A stretch of 44,905 nucleotides of DNA from Desulfobacterales bacterium. GTDB taxonomy: Bacteria > Desulfobacterota > Desulfobacteria > Desulfobacterales > UBA2174_A. Positions 16,255 through 24,517 of this stretch are shown here, piece after piece. Both the position numbers and the translations under genes were made by a program. Every line of letters begins with the position of its first letter. Position 1 is the stretch's first letter. Under the pieces are notes generated by a model. That model did not search any database, was not told the DNA's origin, and saw only the letters and a list, made by a program, of their open reading frames with translations. The stretch lies in NCBI GenBank assembly GCA_025454075.1, contig JALOPD010000007.1, positions 1 to 44,905 on the forward strand. The letters are read 5' to 3'.

Positions 16255-18036
16255 ATGGAGGCGACACCGACCGAAAATAATTTACCTCTGAGACCCGGCG
16301 ACTTCGCCACGTTGGCGGACGCATTGGACTACGCCGCAGGGGGTCGGACGGGGGCGAATTTTTACAACGGAAGGGGGCAGCTTGAAGCGGTTCTGCCCTA
16401 CGCGGTGTTACGGGAGGATGCCGTCGGCATCGCCCGCCAGCTGCTGGGGCTGAACCTGGAGCGCGGTTCCCGGGTGGCGCTGGTTGCCGAGACCTACCCC
16501 GACTTTCTGCGCTTTTTCTATGCCTGCCAGTACGCCGGGATGGTACCGGTACCGTTGCCCGCCTCGATCCATCTGGGCGGACACAAGTCGTATGTGGCAC
16601 AGCTCCGGCGGTTGCTCCTGAACTGCCGGGCTCAGGTGGCCGTCGCACCCGGCATGTTTTTATCATTTTTAGGCGAGGCCGCCGACGGTTTGCCGCTGGC
16701 GTTCGTCGGAACCCCCGAGCAATTTTCGGAATTTCCAAAGTCAAACGCCCCCATGGCCCCATCGGGCCCGGACGAACTGGCCTATCTCCAGTACACCTCC
16801 GGCAGCACGCGGTTCCCCCGCGGGGTCATGATCACCCAGAGAACCGTGATGAGCAACCTGGCCAGCATCATCCGCGATGGGGTCAAGGCGCGCCCCGGCG
16901 ACCGCAGCATGTCCTGGCTGCCGTATTACCACGACATGGGGCTGGTCGGCCTGGTGCTCTCGCCGATGGCCGCCCAGACATCAGTCGACTACTTGAAAAC
17001 CAGGGATTTCGGAATGCGACCGCGGCTGTGGCTGTCGCTGATTTCACAAAACCACGCCACGGTTTCCTTCGGCCCGCCCTTCGGCTATGAACTCTGCGTT
17101 CAACGGCTGCGCGAAGACACGGCCGGTCAGTTCGACCTCTCATCGTGGCGCCTGGCCGGCGTCGGCGCGGAGACCATCCGGCCGGAACCGATGGCCCGGT
17201 TCGCGGACATGCTCGCACCCAGCGGATTCAACCCGAAAGCCTTCGCCGCCTGCTACGGCATGGCGGAGTGCTCGCTGGCGGTCAGTTTCTCCGAACTGGA
17301 CCTGGGGATTCAGCTGGACACGGTCGACCCCGAACTCCTGGCGAGAGAACAGAAGGCCCAGCCGGTCACCCCAACCGACTGGTATTCTTCCGGCAAGTCA
17401 AAAAATTTCGTCACCTGCGGTTTCCCGCTGCCGGGGTTCGAAGTGGAAGTCCGCGGCTCCGACGGGCAAGCGCTGCCGGAGCGGCATGTGGGCACCTTGT
17501 TCGTACGAGGCCCCAGCGTCATGTCCGGGTATTTCGGCGAAGAAGCCCTGACTCGCGAAGTGCTTTCCCCCGAGGGGTGGCTGAACACCGGCGACTTGGC
17601 TTACATCGTCGATGGCAGCCTCATTATCACGGGCCGGCAGAAAGACCTGATCATCATCAACGGCCGCAACATCTGGCCGCAGGACCTGGAATACATTGCC
17701 GAAAGCCAGCCGGAAATCAGAACCGGCGATGCATCCGCGTTTTCAGTGACGGCCCCGGACGGCGAGGACAAGGCCGTGCTCGTGATCGAGTGCCGGGAAT
17801 CCAACATCGTCAAGCGGACGGAGCTCTCGACCCGCATCCAGGCCCTGATCCGTCAGGACTTGGGCATCGAATGCTTCATCGAGTTGGTGGTCCGCAACAC
17901 CCTGCCGCGGACCACCTCGGGCAAACTCTCCCGGTCGGGCGCCAAAAAGGACTTCTTGCAGCGGGTCGAAGACGGAAAGACCGAACAGCCCGGGGCAAGC
18001 GACGAGCTCTATATCCGGCGGCGCAGGGCGGGCTGA
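16255..18036 (+). CDS. Fatty acyl-AMP ligase / acyl-ACP synthetase-like
   Basis: A 593-residue ANL-superfamily adenylating enzyme of the fatty acyl-AMP ligase (FAAL) type. The P-loop LQYTSGSTRFPRGVM is at about residue 177, followed by SWLPYYHDMGLVG, the A5-like ACYGMAECSLAVSF, NTGDLAY and the hinge GRQKDLIIINGRNIWPQD. The final Lys region (PRTTSGKLSR) is present. It would activate a fatty acid and load it on a carrier protein; a small ACP is encoded two genes downstream. Similar synthetases sit in bacterial ceramide loci with serine palmitoyltransferase. It is the first gene of the 16255-22460 set. Confidence 0.9.
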   Translation: MEATPTENNLPLRPGDFATLADALDYAAGGRTGANFYNGRGQLEAVLPYAVLREDAVGIARQLLGLNLERGSRVALVAETYPDFLRFFYACQYAGMVPVPLPASIHLGGHKSYVAQLRRLLLNCRAQVAVAPGMFLSFLGEAADGLPLAFVGTPEQFSEFPKSNAPMAPSGPDELAYLQYTSGSTRFPRGVMITQRTVMSNLASIIRDGVKARPGDRSMSWLPYYHDMGLVGLVLSPMAAQTSVDYLKTRDFGMRPRLWLSLISQNHATVSFGPPFGYELCVQRLREDTAGQFDLSSWRLAGVGAETIRPEPMARFADMLAPSGFNPKAFAACYGMAECSLAVSFSELDLGIQLDTVDPELLAREQKAQPVTPTDWYSSGKSKNFVTCGFPLPGFEVEVRGSDGQALPERHVGTLFVRGPSVMSGYFGEEALTREVLSPEGWLNTGDLAYIVDGSLIITGRQKDLIIINGRNIWPQDLEYIAESQPEIRTGDASAFSVTAPDGEDKAVLVIECRESNIVKRTELSTRIQALIRQDLGIECFIELVVRNTLPRTTSGKLSRSGAKKDFLQRVEDGKTEQPGASDELYIRRRRAG

Positions 18037-18150
18037 GGGTTGAGGGTTGGCTTGCGCCGTCATTCGCGCAGGACTCCAAGTGCCTTTTGAAGAGATATTT
18101 CACCGGCGATCATCCCCACCGACCGTGGAAGGGATGTTCGCCGGTTTGCT

Positions 18151-19122
18151 ATGAAACCCATGCCCCGAACGCTGGCCCTTACAGGGGCCACAGGCTTCAT
18201 CGGAGCCGCACTCCTCAACCGCCTGCTGCAGACCGGATGGGCCGTGAACGCGCTGGGCCGTTCACTCCCGCCGCGATGGCGGGCGGAAGAAGGCGATTCC
18301 AGGCTGCGGTGGTTTCAAGGATGCCTTGAGGATCCGGAGAGCCTGAAACGCCTGGTTTCCGGGGTGACGGCGGTGGTCCACTGCGCCGGGGCCGTGCGGG
18401 GGGCGACGGCAGCCCAATTCAACCAGGTCAATGTCGAAGGCGTGGCGCGGCTGGTGCAAGCAGCAAGGGAATTGCACCCTTTGCCGCGCTTTTTGTTGAT
18501 ATCGTCTCTGGCGGCCCGAGAACCGCAGTTGTCGCATTACAGCTCCAGCAAGCGCGCCGGCGAGGATGTGTTGCGGTCCGGTTCGCCCGGCCTCATGTGG
18601 GCCGCCTTGCGTCCCTCGGCCGTCTACGGGCCGGGGGATCGGGAAACACTGCCCCTGGTCCGGTGCATGCAGCACGGTTTCGCACCGGTTTTAGGGCCTC
18701 CGACGGCGCGATTCTCCTTGTTGTATGTGGATGATCTGGCCGATGCCGTTCGGCACCTGCTGGAAATGCCGGAGTGGGCCCCTGGCCCCTTCGAGGTCCA
18801 TGACGGCCGGCCGGGAGGATACGCCTGGGGGGACCTTATCCGCACGGTGTCGCGCATCGTCCGCAAACCCGTCCGACAGCTGAGAATCTCCCGCGGACTG
18901 CTCCGCATCGCCGCCGGCGTCAACCTCGCCGGCGCGCGCGTCTTCGGCTACCGCCCGATGCTGACGCCCGGCAAGGTCCGGGAATTGACTCACACCGATT
19001 GGGTGTGCGATGATGCGCCGTTACGGGCCGCGACCGGCTGGAAACCGAGGGTTCTTCTTGAAGACGGGATGCGGCAAACCCTGCAGCGTCTGCAGGATGG
19101 AAGATGGGCCCCTGCGGCATGA
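18151..19122 (+). CDS. NAD-dependent epimerase/reductase (extended SDR; CerR-like by context)
   Basis: A 323-residue extended SDR: TGATGFIGAAL near residue 10, an HCAG motif, catalytic Ser in ISSLAAREP and Y-S-S-S-K. It resembles NDP-sugar epimerases and 3-beta-hydroxysteroid-type dehydrogenases. Between an acyl-AMP ligase and ACP/serine-palmitoyltransferase genes, it fits the NAD-dependent epimerase-like reductase (CerR) needed for bacterial ceramide synthesis. That role is inferred from context. A second in-frame ATG lies at 18160. Confidence 0.8.
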   Translation: MKPMPRTLALTGATGFIGAALLNRLLQTGWAVNALGRSLPPRWRAEEGDSRLRWFQGCLEDPESLKRLVSGVTAVVHCAGAVRGATAAQFNQVNVEGVARLVQAARELHPLPRFLLISSLAAREPQLSHYSSSKRAGEDVLRSGSPGLMWAALRPSAVYGPGDRETLPLVRCMQHGFAPVLGPPTARFSLLYVDDLADAVRHLLEMPEWAPGPFEVHDGRPGGYAWGDLIRTVSRIVRKPVRQLRISRGLLRIAAGVNLAGARVFGYRPMLTPGKVRELTHTDWVCDDAPLRAATGWKPRVLLEDGMRQTLQRLQDGRWAPAA

Positions 19123-19187
19123 GCCTTCACGTCATGCGCTGAAGCGTTCCATCGGCCGAAGGCGATACAAGTCTTAAAGGATCGACC

Positions 19188-19436
19188 ATGCACACCTACG
19201 ACAGTATCCTGCAGATCGTGATCGGACTCGTCAAACCGCTGGCCCCTGAAGGCCGGGGGGTTCGCGAGGACACCGACCTGGTGTCGGACCTCGAGTTCGA
19301 CTCGCTCAAGGTGATGACCCTCATCGAGCAGGTGGAAGACCGCTTCGACGTTTCGGTCCCGCTGAACATCCTGCCCGATATCCGCACGGTCCGGGATTTC
19401 ACGGTTCAGCTGCAACGCATCCTCGGGGAAAATTAG
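19188..19436 (+). CDS. Acyl carrier protein
   Basis: An 82-residue acidic acyl carrier protein. The phosphopantetheine attachment site is Ser39 in EFDSLKVMTLIEQVE, with the usual helix pattern after it. It lies 2 bases upstream of the serine-palmitoyltransferase-like gene and downstream of a fatty acyl-AMP ligase. It therefore looks like a dedicated carrier that presents the acyl chain to the downstream synthase, as in Caulobacter-type sphingolipid loci. It does not look like the housekeeping fatty acid ACP, because no fab genes are near. Confidence 0.9.
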   Translation: MHTYDSILQIVIGLVKPLAPEGRGVREDTDLVSDLEFDSLKVMTLIEQVEDRFDVSVPLNILPDIRTVRDFTVQLQRILGEN

Positions 19437-19438
19437 AC

Positions 19439-20632
19439 ATGGCCATCTTCGACAAGTTTCAGCAGCTGGCGTCTGTTCGCCGGACGCTCGCCGAAAGCGG
19501 CATTCAATCGATCCATGTGGTGATGGACCGGGTGGTCTCGGCCACCGAAGCGATCGTAAACGGCCGCCCGCTTATTTTAGCCGGCACGAACAATTACCTG
19601 GGGCTCACCTTCGACCCCGACTGCATCGAAGCCGCCTGCCATGCGGCCCGGACTCAAGGCACAGGGACCACGGGATCGCGCGCGGCCAACGGCAGCTACG
19701 CCGTTCACGTTCAACTCGAGAGCGAAATCGCCGATTTCTTCGGCCGCCGGGGGGTCATCGTCTTTTCCACCGGCTACGTGGCCAACCTCGGCATGCTCTC
19801 CACGCTGGCCGGGCCGGGCGACGTGTTCGTGATCGACGGCGACTGCCATGCCAGCATCTACGACGGCTGCCGCCTGAGCGGCGCCGACATCATCCGCTTC
19901 CGCCACAACGACGCCGCCGACCTGGACAAGCGCCTGCGGCGGCTGGGCGGCCGCATCGAAAACACCCTCATCGTCGTGGAGGGGATCTACAGCATGCTCG
20001 GCGACCGCGCGCCGCTGGCCGACATCGCTGCGGTGAAGCGCCGCTACCCCGGCGCCTTTCTCGTGGTCGACGAGGCCCACTCTCTCGGCGTGCTCGGCGA
20101 GAAGGGACGGGGAATGGCGGAGGAAGCGCAGGTCGAGGCCGACGTGGACTTCGTCATCGGCACCTTCAGCAAGAGCCTGGGCGCGATCGGCGGCTACTGC
20201 GCCAGCGACCACCCGGAGCTCGACCTCATCCGGTATGCCAACCGCCCCTATGTGTTCACGGCGTCCTCCTCGCCCTCCATCATCGCCTCCACCCGTGCGG
20301 CCTTGCGGATTCTCCGCTCGCAGCCGCACCTGCGGCACCGGTTGTGGGAGAACTCCCATCGCCTCTATGCCCGGTTGAGCGGGCTGGGCCTTCATCTGAG
20401 CCCTGAACCGAGCCCCATCATCGCCGTCCGATTCGATCAGCGCGAAAAGGCGTTCGCGGGCTGGACCGGGCTGATCGAGCGCGGGGTCTATGTCAACCTC
20501 GTGCTGCCGCCGGCCTCGCCGGACGGCAGTTCGCTGCTGCGCTGCAGCGTCAGCGCCGGACACACGCCGGAGCAGATCGACACGATCGGCAACGCGTTTG
20601 CCGACCTGCAAACGGCGGGCGGCCTGTCATAA
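19439..20632 (+). CDS. Serine palmitoyltransferase-like alpha-oxoamine synthase
   Basis: A 397-residue PLP enzyme of the alpha-oxoamine synthase family. Key residues are GTGTTGSRAANGSYAVHVQLE (residues 74-94), His137 in CHASIYDGCRLSGADIIRFRHND (residues 136-158), DEAH at 211-214 and the PLP lysine Lys245 in GTFSKSLGA. The DGCRL...IRFRHND stretch and PYVFTASSSPS resemble bacterial serine palmitoyltransferases more than biotin-pathway BioF. It would condense serine with an acyl thioester to 3-ketosphinganine in the cytoplasm. The neighbouring ACP and acyl-AMP ligase support this reading. A KBL- or BioF-like activity remains possible. Confidence 0.85.
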   Translation: MAIFDKFQQLASVRRTLAESGIQSIHVVMDRVVSATEAIVNGRPLILAGTNNYLGLTFDPDCIEAACHAARTQGTGTTGSRAANGSYAVHVQLESEIADFFGRRGVIVFSTGYVANLGMLSTLAGPGDVFVIDGDCHASIYDGCRLSGADIIRFRHNDAADLDKRLRRLGGRIENTLIVVEGIYSMLGDRAPLADIAAVKRRYPGAFLVVDEAHSLGVLGEKGRGMAEEAQVEADVDFVIGTFSKSLGAIGGYCASDHPELDLIRYANRPYVFTASSSPSIIASTRAALRILRSQPHLRHRLWENSHRLYARLSGLGLHLSPEPSPIIAVRFDQREKAFAGWTGLIERGVYVNLVLPPASPDGSSLLRCSVSAGHTPEQIDTIGNAFADLQTAGGLS

Positions 20633-20696
20633 CGGGGCGGAGGCATTGCTTCTGAATTCAACCCGATATCATTGAAACGACAAACCCGCACCTCCC

Positions 20697-22460
20697 ATGA
20701 AGCTATTACTCACGCTGACTCGGCAATATCCATGGCGCACCCTGCTGACCCTGCTGGGCATTTCTTTCGCCGGCATTTCAGAGGGGTTCGGCGTTTCGGC
20801 CCTGCTGCCGCTGCTCAATACGGTTTTCAATCAGAAAATTCAGGCGAGCGGCGGCGGCGTTTCGTCGGAACTTACTTCGCTTCTCGACCAGGTCGTGCAC
20901 AGCGTGCTGGCAGCCGTCGGCCTGAGCCCCACCGTGGCAGCCCTGCTGTCGCTGTTTGTCGGCTGCATCATTCTGAAATGCGTTCTGCTGTTCCTGGCCA
21001 ACAAGCAGATCGGCTATACGGTCGCGCTGATTGCCACGGAAATGCGCATGACCCTGCTGCGGTCGCTTTTTGCCAGCCGGTGGGAATATTTCATCCGCCA
21101 GCCCATCGGACAGCTCACCAACGGGATCGCTTTCGAGGCCCATCGCGCATCCACCGCGTTTCACTTCGGCGCCAAAATGGCGGCCATGGTGATCGAGTCG
21201 TTGATCTACATCACCCTGGCGTTCATGGTGTCATGGAAAGCGACCTTGCTGGCCTGCGGAGGCGGATTTTTCATTCTCGTCGTTTTGAGGCGCTTGATCA
21301 AGAAGACGCGCCGGGCCGGCCGGAGTCAGACCACGCACATGCAGGACCTGGTCGCCCAGATGACGGATATTCTCATATCGATCAAGCCCCTCAAATCAAT
21401 GGCCCGGGAGGAATCGGCAAGCGCCGTTCTCACCGATCGCACCCGAAAACTGAACCGGGCGCTTCAGAAACAGGTTCTCAGCAAGGCTGCGCTGGGCTCA
21501 TTTCAAGAACCGCTCATCATGGCATTTTTGGTTTTGTGCCTTTACGCCGCCCTGTCGTACTGGAACCTCTCACTCGCCTCCATCATGGCGATGATCTTTT
21601 TCATCGGCAAAATACTCAAACAGGTCCAGAAGATCCAAAATGAATACGCGAACCTGGCCGAGTATGATTCCGCCTATTGGTCCCTCATCGGTAAAATCGA
21701 AACCGCCGGCCGGGCGCGCGAGGTCCTGACCGGAAGCGTTGCGCCGGAACTCAAGGTCTCCATTCACATGGACGGTGTCGGCTTCGCCTACGATGAGCGG
21801 CCGGTGCTGACGGATGCCTCTCTTGAAATACCGGCCGGGATGCTGACCGTGCTGTGCGGGCCCTCCGGTTCGGGCAAGACGACCATCGCCGACCTGCTGA
21901 TCGCCCTGCTCCGGCCGCAGCAGGGGGAAGTCTGGATCGATCAGTTGCCCATGTCCCAGGTCGACATTCACCGCTGGCGGCAGATGATCGGCTACGTCAC
22001 TCAGGAAAGCCTGCTGTTGAACGACAGCGTCCTGCAGAACGTCAGCCTCGGGCAGAAAACCGTCACCCAGCAGGACGTGGAAGAAGCCTTGCGAGCCGCC
22101 GGTGCCTGGGAATTCGTTCAGGCGATGCCGCAGGGCGTTTTTTCTGTTGTCGGAGAGCGCGGTAGCGTGTTATCAGGGGGGCAACGGCAGCGCATTGCGA
22201 TTGCCCGCGCGCTGGTGAAGCATCCCAAGCTGCTGATTCTAGACGAGGCCACCACCGCGCTGGATCCCAAGACCGAAAAGGAGATCTGCGCCACCCTGCA
22301 GCAGCTTCGGGGACGCATCACCATGTTGGCGATTTCGCACCAGCCGACCCTGTTGGAATGCGCGGACTGGGCCTATCAATTGAAGGAGGGGGCGGTCACC
22401 CTGATCAAACAGCCTTCCGGGTTGCTCCGGCTCCGGGAGCCCATCGCCGCCGGAATTTGA
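20697..22460 (+). CDS. Type I ABC exporter (fused membrane and ATPase domains)
   Basis: A 587-residue half-transporter. The N-terminal membrane domain has about six helices within residues 1-315. The ATPase domain has Walker A GPSGSGKTT, a Q-loop in GYVTQESLLLNDS, signature LSGGQRQRI, Walker B LLILDEATTALD and a switch His in AISHQPTL. All catalytic elements are intact, so a homodimer could work. It follows the serine-palmitoyltransferase-like gene by 64 bases on the same strand. A lipid-flippase role for a ceramide-derived lipid, in the way MsbA flips lipid A, is an inference from position. Export of a glycan precursor made by the next genes is the alternative. Confidence 0.9.
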   Translation: MKLLLTLTRQYPWRTLLTLLGISFAGISEGFGVSALLPLLNTVFNQKIQASGGGVSSELTSLLDQVVHSVLAAVGLSPTVAALLSLFVGCIILKCVLLFLANKQIGYTVALIATEMRMTLLRSLFASRWEYFIRQPIGQLTNGIAFEAHRASTAFHFGAKMAAMVIESLIYITLAFMVSWKATLLACGGGFFILVVLRRLIKKTRRAGRSQTTHMQDLVAQMTDILISIKPLKSMAREESASAVLTDRTRKLNRALQKQVLSKAALGSFQEPLIMAFLVLCLYAALSYWNLSLASIMAMIFFIGKILKQVQKIQNEYANLAEYDSAYWSLIGKIETAGRAREVLTGSVAPELKVSIHMDGVGFAYDERPVLTDASLEIPAGMLTVLCGPSGSGKTTIADLLIALLRPQQGEVWIDQLPMSQVDIHRWRQMIGYVTQESLLLNDSVLQNVSLGQKTVTQQDVEEALRAAGAWEFVQAMPQGVFSVVGERGSVLSGGQRQRIAIARALVKHPKLLILDEATTALDPKTEKEICATLQQLRGRITMLAISHQPTLLECADWAYQLKEGAVTLIKQPSGLLRLREPIAAGI

Positions 22461-22557
22461 CCTTCTGACGCGCGACAATGACCGGCAGGGGGCGGCCGGC
22501 GCGGATGCGGAAAAATTGAAAGCCACTATTCGATTTCACGTCCAAGGAGGAAATACC

Positions 22558-23631
22558 ATGCGCAGACTAGTCATCAACGGCCAGACGATCGACGACAGCA
22601 CCGATTGCTATGCGATCGCGGAGATCGGGCACAACCATCAAGGCAAGCTGAAGACCTGCATGGAGATGTTCAAGGTGGCCAAGGAGTGCGGTGCGGACGC
22701 CGTGAAGCTGCAGAAGCGCGACAACCGGAGCCTCTACACCAAGGCCGGCTACGAGAAGCCCTACGACAACGAGAACAGCTACGGAGCGACCTACGGCGAG
22801 CACCGCGAGGCGCTGGAGTTCGGCGAAAGCGAGTACCAGGAGCTCAAGGCCTACGCGAAGGAGATCGGGGTGACGATGTTCGCCACCGCCTTCGACTTTC
22901 CCAGCGTGGATTTTCTGGCCAAGCTGGAGATGCCGGCCTTCAAGGTGGCCTCCGGCGACCTGAAGAACATACCGCTTTTGACTTACATGGCCCAGGTGGG
23001 CAAGCCGATCGTTCTGAGCACCGGGGGCGGTGCGATGCCGGACGTGAACCGGGCCTACGACGCCATCATGCCGATCAACCCGCAGCTGTGCCTGCTGCAG
23101 TGCACGGCGGGCTACCCGGCGGCCTTCGAAGAGCTGAACCTGAAGGTCATCACCACCTTCCGGGAGCGTTTCCCGCAGACGGTGGCGGGGCTGTCTTCGC
23201 ATGACAACGGGATCGCGATGGCGGTGGCGGCCTACATGCTGGGGGCGCGGGTGGTGGAGAAGCACTTCACCCTGAACCACACCTGGAAGGGGACCGACCA
23301 TGCGTTTTCGCTGGAGCCCATCGGTTTTCAGAAGATGGTGCGCGACCTGCGTCGGGTCCGGGTGGCGATGGGCGACGGGGTCAAGCGCGTCTACGACAGC
23401 GAGGTGACCCCGATGGTGAAGATGGGCAAGCAGCTGGTGGCGGCGCGCGACCTGCCGGCGGGGCACGCGATCCGGCGGGAGGACATCGCCATCAAGTCGC
23501 CCGGCGGCGGGCTGCAGCCCTATGAGATCGACAAGGTCATCGGCCGCACCACGCGCACACCCCTCAAGGCCGATGACGCGGTCGTTTTTGAAGTGCTCAA
23601 CGGCGCTGAAAGCTGGAAGAAAGCGAGCTGA
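22558..23631 (+). CDS. NeuB-family nonulosonic acid synthase
   Basis: A 357-residue NeuB-type synthase that condenses phosphoenolpyruvate with a six-carbon amino sugar or its phosphate. The TIM-barrel part has AEIGHNHQGKL, KLQKRD, FATAFDF, KVASGDL, STGGGAMPDV, LQCTAGYPA, GLSSHDNGI and VVEKHFTLNHTWKGTDHAFSL in order, including the metal His and PEP-binding residues. The C-terminal SAF domain starts around residue 282 (VAARDLPAGHAIRREDIAIKSPGGG). ATG 22558 follows AAGGAGG, one of the strongest ribosome-binding sites here. NeuC or Pse/Leg precursor enzymes are not present, so the product is unknown. Confidence 0.88.
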   Translation: MRRLVINGQTIDDSTDCYAIAEIGHNHQGKLKTCMEMFKVAKECGADAVKLQKRDNRSLYTKAGYEKPYDNENSYGATYGEHREALEFGESEYQELKAYAKEIGVTMFATAFDFPSVDFLAKLEMPAFKVASGDLKNIPLLTYMAQVGKPIVLSTGGGAMPDVNRAYDAIMPINPQLCLLQCTAGYPAAFEELNLKVITTFRERFPQTVAGLSSHDNGIAMAVAAYMLGARVVEKHFTLNHTWKGTDHAFSLEPIGFQKMVRDLRRVRVAMGDGVKRVYDSEVTPMVKMGKQLVAARDLPAGHAIRREDIAIKSPGGGLQPYEIDKVIGRTTRTPLKADDAVVFEVLNGAESWKKAS

Positions 23632-24440
23632 TGGGGCTTTTCAACCTGGAGAGCGACATCGGTGTCGTCACCGGGGCGCTGGGGAAGCTCGGCCCGGTGT
23701 GGGTGGAGACACTGCTCGACGCGGGCGCGCGGGTCCTGGCCATGGACCGGCCCGGGCAGCCGGCGTCGCCGGAATTCAAGCACCTGCAGAAACACTTCGG
23801 GCCCGAACGTCTGGCGCTGGCATTCGCGGACGTCTGCAGCCGCCCGGAACTCGAAGCGGCGCTCGCCCGATGCGAGCAGTTGTTCGGCTCCCCGACCATT
23901 CTCGTCAACAACGCCGGCATCGATGCGCCGCCGGCCGCCGGAGGCAAGGGCTACCGCCTGGAAGAGATTCCGTTGGCCGTGAACCTGCGGATTTTCGAAG
24001 TGAACGCCGCCGGCCTGTTTTTGGTTTCCCAGGTGTTCGGCGCGGCCATGGCGGCCAACCGCAAAGGGACCATCATCAACATCGGCTCGCTTTATGCCAG
24101 CGTCTCGCCGGACGCGCGATTCTACGACCACATCCCGAGCGATCCCCCTTTCATCAAGCCTCCGGCGTACGGTGCATCCAAGGCGGCGGTCGTCAACCTG
24201 ACGAAATACCTCGCGACCCATTTGGCCCCGCACGGCGTGCGCGTCAACGCGCTTTCCCCGGGCGGAGTCCTGGGCGGACAGGACGAGGACTTCAAGCGCA
24301 AGTTCTGCGCCCGCGTCCCCCTCGGCCGGATGGCCACGGCAGAAGACCTGCGCGGCCCTCTGCTGTTCCTGGCCTCACCGGCATCGGCTTACGTGACGGG
24401 GATCAACCTGAAGGTCGACGGCGGCTTCACGGTCTGGTAA
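23631..24440 (+). CDS. Short-chain dehydrogenase linked to NeuB
   Basis: A 269-residue SDR whose ATG overlaps the NeuB stop by one base (TGATG), so translation is coupled. The cofactor loop is unusual (TGALGKLG for TGxxxGxG). NNAGID, the catalytic Ser in NIGSLYAS and Y-G-A-S-K are present, and the end (GINLKVDGGF) is typical. There is a loop between Ser and Tyr (SPDARFYDHIPSDPPFIKPP) that is longer than usual. Coupling to NeuB suggests it acts on the nonulosonic acid or its precursor. A terminator follows immediately. Confidence 0.85.
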   Translation: MGLFNLESDIGVVTGALGKLGPVWVETLLDAGARVLAMDRPGQPASPEFKHLQKHFGPERLALAFADVCSRPELEAALARCEQLFGSPTILVNNAGIDAPPAAGGKGYRLEEIPLAVNLRIFEVNAAGLFLVSQVFGAAMAANRKGTIINIGSLYASVSPDARFYDHIPSDPPFIKPPAYGASKAAVVNLTKYLATHLAPHGVRVNALSPGGVLGGQDEDFKRKFCARVPLGRMATAEDLRGPLLFLASPASAYVTGINLKVDGGFTVW

Positions 24441-24482
24441 AAAATCAAGTATCCCGGCCTGCGGCCGGATACTTGATTTTTT
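24439..24482 (+). terminator. Rho-independent terminator after the NeuB-SDR pair
   Basis: A long inverted repeat, AAAATCAAGTATCC...GGATACTTGATTTT, with a GC-rich CGGCC/GGCCG core and one extra C, ends in six T. It starts at the SDR stop codon and separates NeuB-SDR from the aldehyde dehydrogenase gene. Confidence 0.85.
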
Positions 24483-24517
24483 CATTGAAGCGTCAAAAAA
24501 GAACTACGTCTGTCTCC

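Noticed and set aside
23522..24517. Extension of the aldehyde dehydrogenase frame far upstream
   Set aside because: The upstream part overlaps NeuB and the SDR in another frame and crosses a strong terminator. The family length fits ATG 24518.
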